A DNA stretch of 64,000 nt from Pseudoneobacillus sp042683745 (GCF_042683745.1 NZ_JBHUJX010000019.1:310001-374000), one strand, 5' to 3'; positions 51,952 to 61,184 are shown, counted from the stretch's first letter. Notes: generated by a model not told the origin, from the sequence alone. Program-made: numbers and translations.

Positions 51952-52020
51952 AATTAGCCCCCCTTTTAAGTAAACACTTTCGTTTATCTTAATATTCTTT
52001 TTCTGTCAGTATATTACCTG

Positions 52021-52584
52021 CTAAAATGAGGGATTATTTCTAGGTTTGTACCAATTCATATCAAACTCAAGACCTAATGCTTCACCAAAAAGTTTTCCAA
52101 ATTGAATAAAGCCGCTACCTCTAGCCGTAATGAAGTTTCCATCTTGAACAACAGCATCTTTACAATAATGTTCAATTTCAAAAATACCTAATTCAGCTAA
52201 AGCCTCTTCAGGTAGGCCAACTGTGTATTTCTTTCCTTTTAAGACTCCAGCTTTTGCAAGTAAAAATGGAGAACTTGAAATACTTGCGACAATAGTGTCT
52301 TCATTTGTAACCTCTTTAATAAAATCAAACCATTTCTGTTCATCAATCAATATGCCCACATCCATGCATCCTGGCAATAGTAAACTATCAATCTCCTCTA
52401 CATTTACTTCATCGACAGACATATCTGGTAGACATGTTAAACCGGATTCACCTTTTACAGGTTGGTGGTCGACTCCTACAGTCACGATTTCTTTATTGCC
52501 CTGCATGAGTATGGATAATGCAACTGATAATTCATATTCGCTAAAAAGAGGATACAGTAGAACAGCCGTTTTCTTATTTTTCAT
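52021..52584 (-). CDS. DJ-1/PfpI family protein without the usual cysteine
   Basis: 187 residues with the DJ-1 fold. LLYPLFSEYELSVALSIL is the first strand and the conserved Glu; ILLPGC.D pattern is in LLLPGCMDVGILID. The nucleophile elbow usually reads A-I-C-x-G-P; here it is ASISSSPFLLAKAG, with Ser in place of Cys. The C-terminus has VVQDGNFITARGSGFIQFG. Without the Cys it should not be a glyoxalase III/deglycase of the usual type. Likely of the YoaZ-like group. AGGAATGAG precedes the start. Confidence 0.8.
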   Translation of the reverse strand: MKNKKTAVLLYPLFSEYELSVALSILMQGNKEIVTVGVDHQPVKGESGLTCLPDMSVDEVNVEEIDSLLLPGCMDVGILIDEQKWFDFIKEVTNEDTIVASISSSPFLLAKAGVLKGKKYTVGLPEEALAELGIFEIEHYCKDAVVQDGNFITARGSGFIQFGKLFGEALGLEFDMNWYKPRNNPSF

Positions 52585-52689
52585 TTTCTCATTCCTCCAA
52601 AAAATATTTGCAAGTTTTTATGACCTTAACTTAAATTTTAATAGTAAATTCCAATCGATAGCCTTTTTTTGTAGTTTGAAAGTCATAGC

Positions 52690-53613
52690 TCAGACCTCAT
52701 TTTGTTTTTTTGCCAAAGACAAAATAACAATGGTACTTATTATGCAAAGTGTGCCTAACCACTCTTCCAAGCCAAAGGTTACCTTTAACCAAATCACGGA
52801 TAAAAGAGTTGCTGATAATGGTTCGATACTTGCAAGTATACTTGCCTCGGATGCACTTATATACTTCAAGCTTTCAAGATAACAATAGAAAGCAATGAGT
52901 GTCCCAAAAATCACGATAAAAGCTACAGCAAAGTAGGAATTTAAAGACCATTGACCCTGAAAGGACCAAGGGGGATGTATAAAACTGAAACTAACTCCAC
53001 CTATCAGCATCCCCCATCCTATTACCACTGAAGAGCCCCATTTTGCAAGTAAGTTATGAGGCTGTAAAGTATAAAACGCTAAAGCTACCGCGGAGCTAAG
53101 TCCCCAAAATAAAGCCCATCCTGAGATGGATAAACTTTGAATATTTCCTCGTGTAACAAGGAGATAAGTACCTAAAATGGCTAACAGTACAGCTAAAAGT
53201 TCTTTAGAAGATGGTATTCTTTTAAATTTTACTGCCAAATAACATGAAATTAACACAGGTGCCAAGTACTGTATAACTGTTGCAGTTGCTGCATTTGAAC
53301 TTTCAATCGCAGCAAAGTAAGTATATTGAACGGCTAACAAACCTAAAATGCTAAATAATAGTAGACCGCATACATCTCGTTTATTTTTCCATATTCCCCA
53401 AACTTTTTGCTTCTCTGTTGAACTAGCCAATCCTAATAATAGGATACCTGAAAGTAATAATCGGATGACAACTAACCATTCAGGACTAAACCCCTGTTTG
53501 TGAAAAAGGAATTGAGCAACAGTTCCAGATATCCCCCACAAAGCTGCACCAGTGAGAACTAAAGCAATTCCTTTTGATTTTGAGTATGATAAGGCTATAT
53601 TTCCTGAACTCAT
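52690..53613 (-). CDS. EamA/DMT-family transporter
   Basis: 307 residues from ATG 53613 (AAAAGGAG nine bases upstream). Ten membrane segments in two EamA repeats: VLTGAALWGISGTVAQFLF and LFWGLSSAVALAFYTLQPH. SISASEASILASIEPLSATL is a typical DMT signature at the second half. An exporter of unknown metabolite. A separate EamA gene is at 16998. Its start is 38 bases after the GNAT gene, on the same strand. Confidence 0.85.
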   Translation of the reverse strand: MSSGNIALSYSKSKGIALVLTGAALWGISGTVAQFLFHKQGFSPEWLVVIRLLLSGILLLGLASSTEKQKVWGIWKNKRDVCGLLLFSILGLLAVQYTYFAAIESSNAATATVIQYLAPVLISCYLAVKFKRIPSSKELLAVLLAILGTYLLVTRGNIQSLSISGWALFWGLSSAVALAFYTLQPHNLLAKWGSSVVIGWGMLIGGVSFSFIHPPWSFQGQWSLNSYFAVAFIVIFGTLIAFYCYLESLKYISASEASILASIEPLSATLLSVIWLKVTFGLEEWLGTLCIISTIVILSLAKKQNEV

Positions 53614-53651
53614 GTTTTTTCTCCTTTTAAATTCTACTCTTAAAAAAATGT

Positions 53652-54206
53652 TCATTTTCTATTTTTATAATAAATTAAAAAGTCTGTCCATTGATCGTTC
53701 TCCAGTGAAAATTCCTTTCTTACGCACTCAAACAGGAATCCTGCTTTTTCGGCAAGTCGAATGGACGGTTGATTATCGACATTTATATGTAGTTCAATTC
53801 TATGAAAATCTAATTCTGTGAAAAACGTTTCCGTTGCGGCTAATACACTTTCAGAACCGTACCCCTTTTTCCAAAATTGATTATGGATGGAATAGCCCAT
53901 CATAGCCCACTGGTAATCCATTCTAAGAATCTTTATGAGTTCTACTTTTCCAACATTCACTCCATCCTCTTTTCGAAAAACTCCCAAATTGTACATTTCG
54001 TCCTTTTCAGCTGAAGCCTTGAATCCTTCAATCCATTTTGTAAACCACTCCTCTGTACAGGATGACATGCCCCTATGTCCGTCATCATATTTGTATTGAG
54101 ATGGTAGTCTTTGATCAAACTGCGTATACCAATTAAAGTAGTCTTCTTTTTCAAATGGACGAATGATTAGCCTTTCCGTTTCAATATGTAAGTTTGAATT
54201 TATCAA
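53652..54206 (-). CDS. GNAT family N-acetyltransferase (RimJ/RimL-like)
   Basis: 184 residues from TTG 54206 (GGAGG nine bases upstream; longer readings to 54236 lack a ribosome site). HIETERLIIRPFEKEDYFNW is the typical RimJ/RimL start; the acetyl-CoA loop is NQFWKKGYGSESVLAATETF; the C-terminus has INVDNQPSIRLAEKAGF. Acetylates an amino group of a protein or small molecule. The downstream EamA transporter is likely co-transcribed, suggesting possible efflux or modification of a related compound. Confidence 0.8.
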   Translation of the reverse strand: MINSNLHIETERLIIRPFEKEDYFNWYTQFDQRLPSQYKYDDGHRGMSSCTEEWFTKWIEGFKASAEKDEMYNLGVFRKEDGVNVGKVELIKILRMDYQWAMMGYSIHNQFWKKGYGSESVLAATETFFTELDFHRIELHINVDNQPSIRLAEKAGFLFECVRKEFSLENDQWTDFLIYYKNRK

Positions 54207-54433
54207 TCGACCATTCCTCCCACAATCAATGCCCATGCTTAAATGATAGCTTTCCGTGATTATTTAATATCATAATATACCTTTTCGGCGGCAGTACTCA
54301 GATATCCTTTATCAAGTTCCTGTCCAGTGGTTTTATTATTTCATACACCTATGTTTCTCCTGTTCTCTGAACCCCTTTATTATGGTTAGACATACCTCTA
54401 ACACAATTTTTCTTCGACAGGTTTTGAGAGCAC

Positions 54434-54466
54434 GTTAAAGGGGCAGCATAAATGCTCCCCCTTTAA
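54434..54466 (-). terminator. Hairpin at the end of the MBL gene
   Basis: TTAAAGGGG / CCCCTTTAA with an inner AGCAT / ATGCT pair; it overlaps the stop codon. No long T-run. Confidence 0.55.
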
Positions 54467-55320
54467 TGAACATCCTTATTCACATACCGACCATACTCTG
54501 GAATCGCAATCCGATCAAATTCGGCAACTAGCTTATGCAAACTGTCCGAAAGCAATTCTCCTGTCATCGGAAGACCATGACCCGTTATTGCGACAGAAGG
54601 TTTTAGATCCTCTAATTTCCTTACTGATTCCCAAGCTGCATCCCAGTCGGGTGTAAAATACTTTGGAGGACCGCTTATTTCCTGTTCCTGCGTTAAAACT
54701 TTAAATAAATATTCTTGTTTAACTGTGACAAAGGCATCTCCTACAATTAATGTGCGATCCTCATCTCTAAAAAACGATACATGTCCAAGAGAGTGGCCAG
54801 GTGTATGAATCCAGCGAAAGCCTTCCAAATGTGGCACACTGCCATCTGACGGAAGCTTCTCAATATGGCTTCCTAAGTTGATTGGATCATTAGGAAACAT
54901 GGGGGACATTTTTGCTATCATTCCACCTTCTACCGTTGGATCTGGTTCAGGGTATCTTTTTTTCCCAGTAAGATAGGGAAGTTCTAACTCATGGGCATAG
55001 ACTGGAATATCCCATTTTTCGACCAATTCAATAATTGCCCCAACATGATCAAAATGACCATGTGTTAGTAAAATAGCTTTCGGACGACTACCTTCTCCAA
55101 AGCGTTCCTCTACTGCTGAGATAATTTCATCAGCCGAACCTGGCATCCCTGCATCAATTAATACTAAGTCATTAGACTCTGGCTTTCCCACGAGACAAAT
55201 ATTCACAATTTGAATCGTATGACAATATAGGTCAGGCAAAACTGCAATTCCAATCCCACTTCCAATCGATGTTGCTGGGATGAACCTGTAGTCATCTCCA
55301 TAAGAGATTTCCTTTTCCAT
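54463..55320 (-). CDS. Metallo-beta-lactamase-fold hydrolase
   Basis: 285 residues with the MBL motif HGHFDHVG (HxHxDH), TPGHSLGHVSF and VGDAF for further metal ligands, and GHGLPMTG near the C-terminus. The fold hydrolyses thioesters, lactones, phosphodiesters or others; no specific subfamily is clear. Compatible with a lactonase or glyoxalase-like enzyme. Preceded by AAGGAG. Single gene. Confidence 0.88.
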   Translation of the reverse strand: MEKEISYGDDYRFIPATSIGSGIGIAVLPDLYCHTIQIVNICLVGKPESNDLVLIDAGMPGSADEIISAVEERFGEGSRPKAILLTHGHFDHVGAIIELVEKWDIPVYAHELELPYLTGKKRYPEPDPTVEGGMIAKMSPMFPNDPINLGSHIEKLPSDGSVPHLEGFRWIHTPGHSLGHVSFFRDEDRTLIVGDAFVTVKQEYLFKVLTQEQEISGPPKYFTPDWDAAWESVRKLEDLKPSVAITGHGLPMTGELLSDSLHKLVAEFDRIAIPEYGRYVNKDVH

Positions 55321-55397
55321 AAAAAAACTCCTTTATATTTAAAAATCCAATCATAAATAGCTTCTCAATTAGCCTGTTTATTATACGAATTAAAAAT

Positions 55398-55423
55398 GGG
55401 CGGCTTTAAAAAAGTGGCCACCC
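55398..55423 (-). terminator. Terminator of the WG-repeat gene
   Basis: Minus-strand GGGTGGC / GCCGCCC stem with one G-T pair, followed by ATTTTTAA. Confidence 0.6.
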
Positions 55424-55432
55424 TAATCATTA

Positions 55433-57379
55433 TTAATGAAAAGCACACCAAAACGCAGCTTCTTTGTACAGTATCTCGTCAATCGCACTAAAAGGAATTT
55501 TAAAAGTTGGAAATCCAGCTGCGTACGGAGCAATTTCATAAGGAGCGAAGTAAATATATAAATTATTTTCATCCACATAGAAGGTTTGATCTGGAGAAAT
55601 TCCTTTATAAGTGTCAGGGAACACATAAGAGTACTGAGGGTCGGTCTTTATTTGCTCCCCAATGATGTCACTCAAAACTTTTACATAAGAATTTGATTTA
55701 AATAAATCTTTAAGTTCATAGAAGGCACCACTCTCCAAATCTACATGAGCAAATATTTTCACTGGCATCCCATGTGCAGCACCAAATGGATAGTTATAAC
55801 CATTAAGTTCCAGTACAAGTAGCTGTTTTTTAAAAAAAGATATATCAAATTCCCCTGAATAACTATATTCCAATTGCTTATTTTGGGGAATATCTTTCAC
55901 ACCTGAAAGTTCAGCTAGCCTTTTATTGACTTGTTTCTGAATCCGCTCCACACTCATCCCTTGAATTTCAGGATAATACACTAAATAATCCTTGTTCGGT
56001 TTGTATTTTCTCTCGATTACTCGAAAACGACTATTTAACGGGATAATTTGATTCGGTGACCAGACGAGCATTCCTTTTAAATTATAGTATCGAAGTCTTT
56101 GGTCAATCATGCCTTTGATTAGTTCTCCTTCAAAAGATAAGGTACCACCACCTTTTGCAATAGGCAGATTCCTAACGATCTGACCACTTTTATCAATAAA
56201 AAAGGTATAGCTCCAATCCGATGCAGAAGCAAAACCGTTCTTATATTCAAGTACATTTGTAAATTTATGGTCTGTTAGAAATTTTCCATTGATGTCAACG
56301 ATTGCATACAAGGTACCTCCCATGGGAATCTCTTTGTTAATTGCTTTACCTACAGCCAGTCTATTTTCGCCAAGCATGACAATCTCTGAATAGTTGGGAT
56401 CTATAATAAACTTACCTTCATGATCGATTAATCCATTGTTGAAACGGACATCTTCATTTTTGTTAACAACAGCTCCTCCAAACTTAAAAGGGTCTGCTCT
56501 TGTAAAGGATGGTTCGATCATAGTTTTACCACTTTCATTCATATAACCATGTTTGCTGTCTGACTTTTCCTGAAAGGCCATGAGCCCTTCACTTAACTCA
56601 CCAACGAAAGCATATTCGTAGGAATGAAGTGCTTTCCCTTTTTGATTAATTAACTCAAACTTTCCATCCGGACGTTTCGCAACTGCTTTTCCATCATTAA
56701 AATTTGTTACAGATTCAAATTGTAGAGGAATAACTTCTTTTCCTTGTTTATTTAAAAAACCATATAAATATTGATTTTCTGTATTTTTCCCAGCGAACAT
56801 CGCCATACCATTTTGATAATTTCCAATGAAGCTGTACGTTTTCTTAGTTAATTCCTTACCCCAGCGGTTCAATACTTTAAACCCTTTACCATCCATTACA
56901 ACCGCTCGCCCTTCAGAAAAAGGGTTTATGGAATCGTACCTTGGCCAAACGATAAATTGGCCAAATCGATTGATTAGCCCATATTTTCCATTCATTTTAA
57001 CGGCGGCAAGTCCATTAGCCTGGAAATCCTGTGCATCCTCATATTTTAAGGGGGAAACAAAATTACCCTTGTGATTAATATAGCCCCACTTCTTTTTATT
57101 GCCATCCCGTACATATGCTGGATATAGGTCAATCCCCTTTACACGAAATTGGTCAGCCCCTCTTTCCGTCGTCACCGCATACCAATAGGAATCATCATGT
57201 TTAAAAATTGTTGTATAAACATTATCCTCATAAACAAAGGAAACAAACATTTCTTCTTTACCGTCTCCATCCAGATCCTTAAATTGAATCGAAGGCTCCT
57301 CTCTCCATTCATTCCATATTAATTGTGACCCCAATGGCAAAAAACGTTGCAAACGTTCAATTAATTCATTCCTATCCAT
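55433..57379 (-). CDS. WG-repeat protein with C-terminal DUF3298-type domain
   Basis: 648 residues, no signal peptide. Near residue 33 is a calcium-loop-like DLDGDGKEEM. About eight WG/KWG repeats (about 95-440) follow, each with a kernel like KKWGYINHKGNFV, GKYGLINRFGQFI, or GFKVLNRWGKEL. The C-terminal part (about 470-648) resembles DUF3298 (RsiV/PdaC-like), with YPFGAAHGMP and a pattern of beta strands. WG repeats form beta-propeller-like domains in cell-surface and regulatory proteins. Unknown function. The palindromic repeat at 57436 lies upstream. Confidence 0.8.
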   Translation of the reverse strand: MDRNELIERLQRFLPLGSQLIWNEWREEPSIQFKDLDGDGKEEMFVSFVYEDNVYTTIFKHDDSYWYAVTTERGADQFRVKGIDLYPAYVRDGNKKKWGYINHKGNFVSPLKYEDAQDFQANGLAAVKMNGKYGLINRFGQFIVWPRYDSINPFSEGRAVVMDGKGFKVLNRWGKELTKKTYSFIGNYQNGMAMFAGKNTENQYLYGFLNKQGKEVIPLQFESVTNFNDGKAVAKRPDGKFELINQKGKALHSYEYAFVGELSEGLMAFQEKSDSKHGYMNESGKTMIEPSFTRADPFKFGGAVVNKNEDVRFNNGLIDHEGKFIIDPNYSEIVMLGENRLAVGKAINKEIPMGGTLYAIVDINGKFLTDHKFTNVLEYKNGFASASDWSYTFFIDKSGQIVRNLPIAKGGGTLSFEGELIKGMIDQRLRYYNLKGMLVWSPNQIIPLNSRFRVIERKYKPNKDYLVYYPEIQGMSVERIQKQVNKRLAELSGVKDIPQNKQLEYSYSGEFDISFFKKQLLVLELNGYNYPFGAAHGMPVKIFAHVDLESGAFYELKDLFKSNSYVKVLSDIIGEQIKTDPQYSYVFPDTYKGISPDQTFYVDENNLYIYFAPYEIAPYAAGFPTFKIPFSAIDEILYKEAAFWCAFH

Positions 57380-57435
57380 ATGGTCATTCCCCCACCAAAC
57401 TCATTTCTACCTATCATATGGCAAGAACATCAAAA

Positions 57436-57500
57436 TGGGGTCAGTCCCCCATCACTTTAAAGTAATGGGGGACTGACCCCCGACGCGTTAATGCGTTAGT
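57436..57500. repeat. Palindromic repeat, GGGGTCAGTCCCC family (copy e)
   Basis: TGGGGTCAGTCCCCCAT and ATGGGGGACTGACCCC surround ACTTTAAAGT, followed by GACGCGTTAATGCGTTAGTG. It ends next to the stop of the PAS-kinase gene at 57504. Confidence 0.85.
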
Positions 57501-57503
57501 GTG

Positions 57504-58565
57504 TTAGTTTGGTACTTCTAAAATAACTTTTGTTCCTCTATTAGGTTCGGTAATAATTTGTAATGAGCCACCTACTGACCTTGCACGCTCTTCCATACTA
57601 AATAACCCAACTCCACGCGACTGTTCTTCCACATTAAAACCTTTTCCTAAATCCTCAATCACTATGCGAATAACATCATCCATTTCACGAATCGTAATAG
57701 CTGCCTCGAAGACATCTGCATATTTACGAATATTCGTTAACGACTCTTGGATTACTCGGTATATCGTTGTTTCCGTGCTATGATTCAAGCGTCCACTTAA
57801 TACGCAATCAAAAAAAACATCAATATGATAATGCTCGGAATAACGGTTAAGAAATGTACGAATCGCAGGAATTAATCCAAGATCATCTAATACCGATGGC
57901 CGTAGCTCCCATGAAATGTCCCGTATTTCTTCAATCAGTTCTTGTGCTTCATCCATCATTTGTTCAATAAGCGGATGCTCAAACTCAGAACTTAGACGGT
58001 TAATTGTTATTAAATGGCTATACAAATTCTGACCTATTCCATCATGTAAGTTTCTAGAAAGCTTTTTTCGTTCCTCTTCTTGAACATCAATAATTCGAGC
58101 CATCATTTTTTGCAATTCTTCCTCAACTTGCTTACGTTTCGTAATTTCGTAGCGGATAGCCAAATATTGATACGGCTTCCCATTTTCTTTTAAAAAAGGA
58201 ATAATGGTCGTATCCACCCAGTAGAAGGTCCCATCCTTTGCCCGATTTCTAATTTCTCCCTGCCAAACTTGGCCATTACCAATCGTCCGCCACATATCCT
58301 GAAAGAATTCCTTGGAATGATACCTTGAATTCACAATTAGATGATCTTTACCTAATAACTCTTCCCGTGAATATTTTGAAGTTTGACAAAAATGGTCATT
58401 CACATATGTAATTTTTCCTTTTGCATCGGTAATCGCAACAATCGATGATACATCTAGCGCAAATTTAAAATCAACCAACTCTTGCATCGACTTTTGTAAT
58501 TCTTCTACCACTCGATTATATGAAATAGGAGAACTACCCTTATCTGTATTCATATCATCTACCAT
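57504..58565 (-). CDS. PAS-domain sensor kinase, NreB-like
   Basis: 353 residues, no membrane segment. The N-terminal PAS domain (about 35-155, AITDAKGKITYVNDHFC and GKPYQYLAIRYEITKRK) is followed by HisKA_3 (EERKKLSRNLHDGIGQNLYS) and a HATPase domain (DLGKGFNVE). The phosphoacceptor is the His of LHDG. NreB of staphylococci carries four cysteines that hold an oxygen-sensing 4Fe-4S cluster in its PAS; this PAS has a single Cys, so that mode is absent. It ends the sensory operon with an NreA-like gene and an NreC-like regulator. Confidence 0.88.
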   Translation of the reverse strand: MVDDMNTDKGSSPISYNRVVEELQKSMQELVDFKFALDVSSIVAITDAKGKITYVNDHFCQTSKYSREELLGKDHLIVNSRYHSKEFFQDMWRTIGNGQVWQGEIRNRAKDGTFYWVDTTIIPFLKENGKPYQYLAIRYEITKRKQVEEELQKMMARIIDVQEEERKKLSRNLHDGIGQNLYSHLITINRLSSEFEHPLIEQMMDEAQELIEEIRDISWELRPSVLDDLGLIPAIRTFLNRYSEHYHIDVFFDCVLSGRLNHSTETTIYRVIQESLTNIRKYADVFEAAITIREMDDVIRIVIEDLGKGFNVEEQSRGVGLFSMEERARSVGGSLQIITEPNRGTKVILEVPN

Positions 58566-58581
58566 AAGTAGTCCTCCATCT

Positions 58582-59034
58582 CTATAGGGAATTATGGATT
58601 TTAATTGCTTCTTCTAAAAAAAGCGCTGCCTTTTTAATAACTTGCTGCTCTTCATTAGATAACATATACTCTGTACGATGTCCCACTAGCAATACCCCTT
58701 TTGGTACCCCATTAAAAAATAATGGCACTGCATAAGAAGAAACTAATTTTTCTGCAAGCATTATCGGATAATCAGTCGTTTTCCCAGTGATTTGTTGGGG
58801 GAAACTCGTAATCATCATCGAACTGCCGCTTGAAATTACTTTTCCTGCAATACCTTTACCGTAACGAACTGTAATTCGTTTGTATTTATCATTTAGATTC
58901 CCAGTAGCGTAACGCCACCTTACATCTGGGCCGGTTTCGTTTTGAATAGCGAGCCCGACAAAGTCTGCCTTCATCTCCATCAATAACTGCGAACAAGTTT
59001 GAACGGCATCAGGACATTCGTTTAACTCACTCAT
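58582..59034 (-). CDS. nreA: NreA-like nitrate-receptor GAF protein
   Basis: 150 residues from ATG 59034. A single GAF domain: ADFVGLAIQNETGPDVRW, KRITVRYGKGIAGKVISSG, LVSSYAVPLFFNGVPKGVLLVG. The sequence closely follows S. carnosus NreA, a nitrate-binding GAF protein that keeps NreB from acting in the absence of nitrate. The gene sits between regulator and PAS-kinase, as in NreABC. Ligand binding here is an inference; the binding residues were not aligned. Confidence 0.8.
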   Translation of the reverse strand: MSELNECPDAVQTCSQLLMEMKADFVGLAIQNETGPDVRWRYATGNLNDKYKRITVRYGKGIAGKVISSGSSMMITSFPQQITGKTTDYPIMLAEKLVSSYAVPLFFNGVPKGVLLVGHRTEYMLSNEEQQVIKKAALFLEEAIKIHNSL

Positions 59035-59049
59035 TTTGCACCACTCCAT

Positions 59050-59706
59050 TTACAAACCATAACCTAATAACCCCTTTTTTAAAGCAAATTCCACTAGTTC
59101 AGGTCTCGTTTTCATTTGGAGCTTTTCCATGAGGTTTCCTTTATGCGTTTCTACCGTTTTCACACTAATCACAAGTTGCTCGGCAATTTCTTTATTTGCA
59201 AATCCTTTAGCAATTAACGTAAGTACTTCTTTTTCACGGTCTGATAAGAGATTAAAGCTATCAGGTGTATGCCCATTTTTCATACTCCCTAAATACTCTT
59301 CCATTAATCTCTTAGTTGCGGAAGGGTGGAGATAGGCATCCCCTTTAGCTACACCTTGAATCGCCGCTAAAAGCTCATGATGTGGGGCACTTTTTAAAAT
59401 ACATCCAGATGCTCCCGCTTGGATGGCTCTAAAGAGGTATTCTTCATCATCATGCATCGTTAAAATTAAAATATTAACCTCTGGCATTAATTTTTTCAAT
59501 TCGGAAGTTGCTAATAATCCGTCTTTTCCATGGGGCATGCTCAAGTCCATTACTACAACATTAGGTAGAAGCTCAAGAGCTTTCTCGATTCCTTCATTAC
59601 CTTCTGTAGCTTCTCCGACTACTTCCATTTCAGTATTCGCATTCAAAAGCATCTTCAAGCCCATTCGAACAACCGCATGATCATCAACTAGCAGTATCCT
59701 GATCAA
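59050..59706 (-). CDS. NarL/NreC-type response regulator
   Basis: 218 residues from TTG 59706, with GGGGAG six bases upstream. Receiver domain RILLVDDHAVVRMGL and VVVMDLSMPHGKDGL, and a LuxR-type HTH with LSDREKEVLTLIAKGFAN and SVKTVETHKGNLMEKLQM. It is transcribed with two kinases (upstream and downstream), which could both feed it. Targets are probably the Mo-enzyme operon upstream. The kinase stop overlaps its start by 23 bases. Confidence 0.9.
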   Translation of the reverse strand: MIRILLVDDHAVVRMGLKMLLNANTEMEVVGEATEGNEGIEKALELLPNVVVMDLSMPHGKDGLLATSELKKLMPEVNILILTMHDDEEYLFRAIQAGASGCILKSAPHHELLAAIQGVAKGDAYLHPSATKRLMEEYLGSMKNGHTPDSFNLLSDREKEVLTLIAKGFANKEIAEQLVISVKTVETHKGNLMEKLQMKTRPELVEFALKKGLLGYGL

Positions 59707-60376
59707 TGTAAACTCCCCTTTGCTCCTCTTCATTTTTCAATGGAAGTGAAATCTCAATAGATGTACCTTCTCCTATTTTAGAGGATATCACACACTCACC
59801 GCCAGTAAGTAACATTCTTTCTTTCATTGCTTCTAAACCAAAGGACTTTTTATTCTCCATCTCAAAGCCTTTTCCAAAATCTTGGATAGTGATTTTTAGA
59901 GATTCATTTGACCAAAGAAAGCTGATTTTTACATCGGAAGTGTCAGCATATTTAGCAATATTGGATAATGCTTCTTGGCATACTCGAAAAATAGCTACCC
60001 TACTGCTTTCGGAAATAAATTGCTCATCACCAACCGATTCCATTCCAACCTCAATACCAAAAGTTGATGTATATAATTTTACATAGCTTTTAATTGCTGG
60101 CAGTAAACCTAAAGTTGTAAGAGTAGGAGGATGTAATTCGACGGACAAAATACGGATCTCCTTGATGGTTTTCTCCATGATTTGAGACATCTCTTTAATA
60201 TAAGATTTTAGATGCGGTTGCTCCACACCAGCTTCAATAAATTGTAAACCCGTAAACATACTATACAATGATTGACCGACACCTTCATGTAACTCCAAAG
60301 CAATACGTTTAATTTCTTCTTCTTGCGATTGGATAATATATGAACTTATTTTCTGCCTTTCTGGTAAAATTCCCAT
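59684..60376 (-). CDS. Cytoplasmic sensor kinase without an input domain
   Basis: 230 residues from ATG 60376 (AAAGGAGG upstream). It contains only HisKA_3 (EIKRIALELHEGVGQSLYSM, His in ELHEG) and a HATPase domain with QDFGKGFEMENK. No PAS, GAF or membrane segment is present, so its signal must come from a partner. It overlaps the regulator gene by 23 bases. It makes two kinases for one regulator. Confidence 0.88.
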   Translation of the reverse strand: MGILPERQKISSYIIQSQEEEIKRIALELHEGVGQSLYSMFTGLQFIEAGVEQPHLKSYIKEMSQIMEKTIKEIRILSVELHPPTLTTLGLLPAIKSYVKLYTSTFGIEVGMESVGDEQFISESSRVAIFRVCQEALSNIAKYADTSDVKISFLWSNESLKITIQDFGKGFEMENKKSFGLEAMKERMLLTGGECVISSKIGEGTSIEISLPLKNEEEQRGVYIDQDTAS

Positions 60377-60410
60377 CGAATTCCTCCTTTCTCGCAAATT
60401 TTGAATAAAT

Positions 60411-60987
60411 TTAAAAAGGTCGTTTCTTACGAATTAAATAATATAGTCCACTCGCATCATCATAAGCGGACCAATTAAGCTCACTCTGACTAATATTACT
60501 ATTCAAAGGGATAGCAAAAAAATAAAAGGTGTCAAAATAAATGCGAAGATGTGTACGATCTGGACACATCTCAACTTTTTTTATTTTTTTCTCTACCCAA
60601 GGAGGCTGCACATTTGTCTCTACATCATGAATGGCAACTTCGATTTTTTCATTTAAAAACCGTTCGACATCCTTAATGATCTCCACAGCTGCCGCACCCT
60701 CTCTTCGTATTTGGATAAATGTACATTTGGTAGCCTTGGAGATACTTCCAAAACTTATCTCCTGCACGCTCTTCCAAATAGTGAAGGGTCTCGTCTTCAG
60801 AATTCCATGGACCCATCCCCTTCACTTCCGCTATCACAATATCTGCACCTTCTGCCGTTTTTTCTTCTAAGTACCAATTGACTTTGATACCTTGAAAAAG
60901 ATCCTTCAATAGCCCTTCTATTTCAGTAGCAAAGCTACCTTGCTCTTCTCGTACAAAGCAAAAGTCTAAGTATGCTTCACTGTTCAC
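60411..60987 (-). pseudogene. Unknown protein gene with a frameshift
   Basis: The first frame (start GTG 60987) runs MNSEAYLDFCFVREEQGSFA to a stop at 60673, while the second frame from about 60750 continues TFIQIRREGAAAVEIIKDVE and ends at 60411 (IRKKRPF). The natural product would be about 185-190 residues, without membrane segments. The join lies in CAAATGTACATTT (about 60715-60727). The family is not recognised; the acidic N-terminal and alternating strand/helix pattern suggest a small alpha/beta protein. Position between the Mo operon and the kinases suggests a signal protein. Confidence 0.6.
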
Positions 60988-61184
60988 GAGCGCTCGCCAC
61001 CTTTTTTCCGATCACTTTTATATACAAATAAAGCAATAGGAAACAGAATTATATTCAGGCACATATAAATTAAAGTATTTACATAATTTTCATAGAAAAA
61101 TTGATGAACCATCTTTTGAGTAAAAACGATGTTTAGCAATAAAATTCCACATAAAATAGCAACACTCATATAATTACGCTTCAT
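60984..61184 (-). CDS. Small membrane protein of the Mo-enzyme operon
   Basis: 66 residues with two hydrophobic helices (VAILCGILLLNIVFTQ and LIYMCLNIILFPIALFVY) and a basic end. It overlaps the Rieske stop by 11 bases and the next gene by four (GTGA), so all are co-translated. It could be a membrane anchor for the Rieske or Mo subunit. Family not recognised. Confidence 0.65.
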   Translation of the reverse strand: MKRNYMSVAILCGILLLNIVFTQKMVHQFFYENYVNTLIYMCLNIILFPIALFVYKSDRKKGGERS

